This document shows positions 63,572 through 64,000 of a DNA stretch of 64,000 bases, in pieces. The notes beneath the pieces were generated by a model. That model did not search any database. It was not told the DNA's origin and was given only the letters and a program-made list of their open reading frames with translations. Each line of letters opens with the position of its first letter. Within the stretch, counting starts at the first letter, position 1. Position numbers and translations under genes: made by a program. The stretch is from contig NZ_JAENIK010000008.1 in the NCBI RefSeq assembly GCF_016595465.1, forward strand, positions 62,001 through 126,000, written 5' to 3'. This DNA comes from Luteolibacter yonseiensis. GTDB taxonomy: Bacteria > Verrucomicrobiota > Verrucomicrobiia > Verrucomicrobiales > Akkermansiaceae.

Positions 63572-64000
63572 CAAGTACATCTTTCCTTTGAACAGTCACA
63601 CTGTGAGGATCGGGCTCGGCCCGCCAGACCAGGTTGCATTGCAAGTCCCACGATCACCAACAAAACTCCCAACGGGATGGTGAAGAGCGTGCTCAGAAAT
63701 CTGTTTACCCAGGTAAAATGTTCCGCCGAACTTCCGGCTTCATCGATCACGATTTCGACGACCTCATCCAATCGAGGCTTCCTGCTGGATTCATAACCAG
63801 AGGTGAACCGTATGATGCCGGCAGGACCTTCAAATTGAATTTCAGGAGCATAATTCACTCCGTCGCCCTCTCTCTCCTTGAACCCGACAATAACGCCCTT
63901 CCCTCTGGTCCACGTCCTCCGCTTCCACCAGGAGAACTCATGCGCCACGCCCAATGCGAGAACGGTCCCCCCGATCACAATGAAGCAAACCTTGACAATT
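63565..64000 (-). CDS. DUF3592-like membrane protein (5' end outside window)
   Basis: The frame is open to the right edge, so the start is missing; a GTG at 63978 is not needed. The visible part begins with a helix (IVKVCFIVIGGTVLALGV), then a soluble beta-rich part with ARGKGVIVGF-like text (KGVIVGFKERE) and YAPEIQFEGPAG, the usual DUF3592 pattern, then a second helix (STLFTIPLGVLLVIVGLAM) near the C-terminus and a Cys-rich tail (CDCSKERCTC). Its role is unknown. The stop codon lies in the Fur-box-like dyad of the next gene. Confidence 0.65.
   Translation of the reverse strand, partial: IVKVCFIVIGGTVLALGVAHEFSWWKRRTWTRGKGVIVGFKEREGDGVNYAPEIQFEGPAGIIRFTSGYESSRKPRLDEVVEIVIDEAGSSAEHFTWVNRFLSTLFTIPLGVLLVIVGLAMQPGLAGRARSSQCDCSKERCTCY

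Overview
This window looks like a GC-rich chromosome segment from a member of the Verrucomicrobiota, probably near Luteolibacter/Haloferula in the Verrucomicrobiales. That placement is an inference. It rests on the gene set (fused single-chain glycine dehydrogenase, histone-H1-like Lys/Ala-rich DNA-binding protein, long purF, tandem kup), on a type IV pilus operon of the order known from Akkermansia (PilM/N, PilO, PilP, PilQ), and on the near absence of Shine-Dalgarno sequences before well-defined starts. Coding density is high, many neighbours overlap by four bases, and I see no tRNA, rRNA, CRISPR array, transposase or phage gene.

Layout. 1-4.3 kb (+): CHAD protein, gcvP, MTH1-like Nudix hydrolase. 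4.4-11.3 kb (-): two kup potassium transporters, a ketoacyl synthase translationally coupled to an L,D-transpeptidase/HAD-phosphatase fusion, and a tandem-HTH histone-like protein. 11.4-19.2 kb (+): prmC, murA, a gene remnant, a GH43-type glycosidase and an RND efflux pair. 19.2-23.5 kb: putA with a divergent PAS-AraC regulator. 23.5-30.1 kb (-): a GT2/epimerase pair, purF, purM and a GT-C-like membrane protein. 30.5-32 kb (+): a small ABC exporter.

The centre of the window, about 32-50 kb (+), is a long pilus locus. It runs PilT, a prepilin with its own terminator, a PilM-PilN-like fusion, PilO, PilP, secretin PilQ, PilB, PilC, a second prepilin, and seven genes I cannot assign (39589, 43024, 43844, 44308, 45045, 45830, 46284). 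Nearly all are joined by 4-13 base overlaps. It ends with a GT-C/TPR membrane protein and a STELLO-like glycosyltransferase, so pilus glycosylation is a reasonable hypothesis. No prepilin peptidase is present. This locus is the best candidate here for a poorly described system.

50-64 kb: a secreted L,D-transpeptidase, a spermidine-synthase-like protein, a 350-base gap with five G6 tracts between two copies of a short palindromic repeat, gltX, aroE, an Hsp70 operon with two related membrane-anchored proteins, and an iron/haem uptake block. That block holds a possible HemS-like protein, a TonB siderophore receptor and an AraC regulator whose start lies beside a Fur-box-like dyad. The last gene (DUF3592-like) runs off the right edge.
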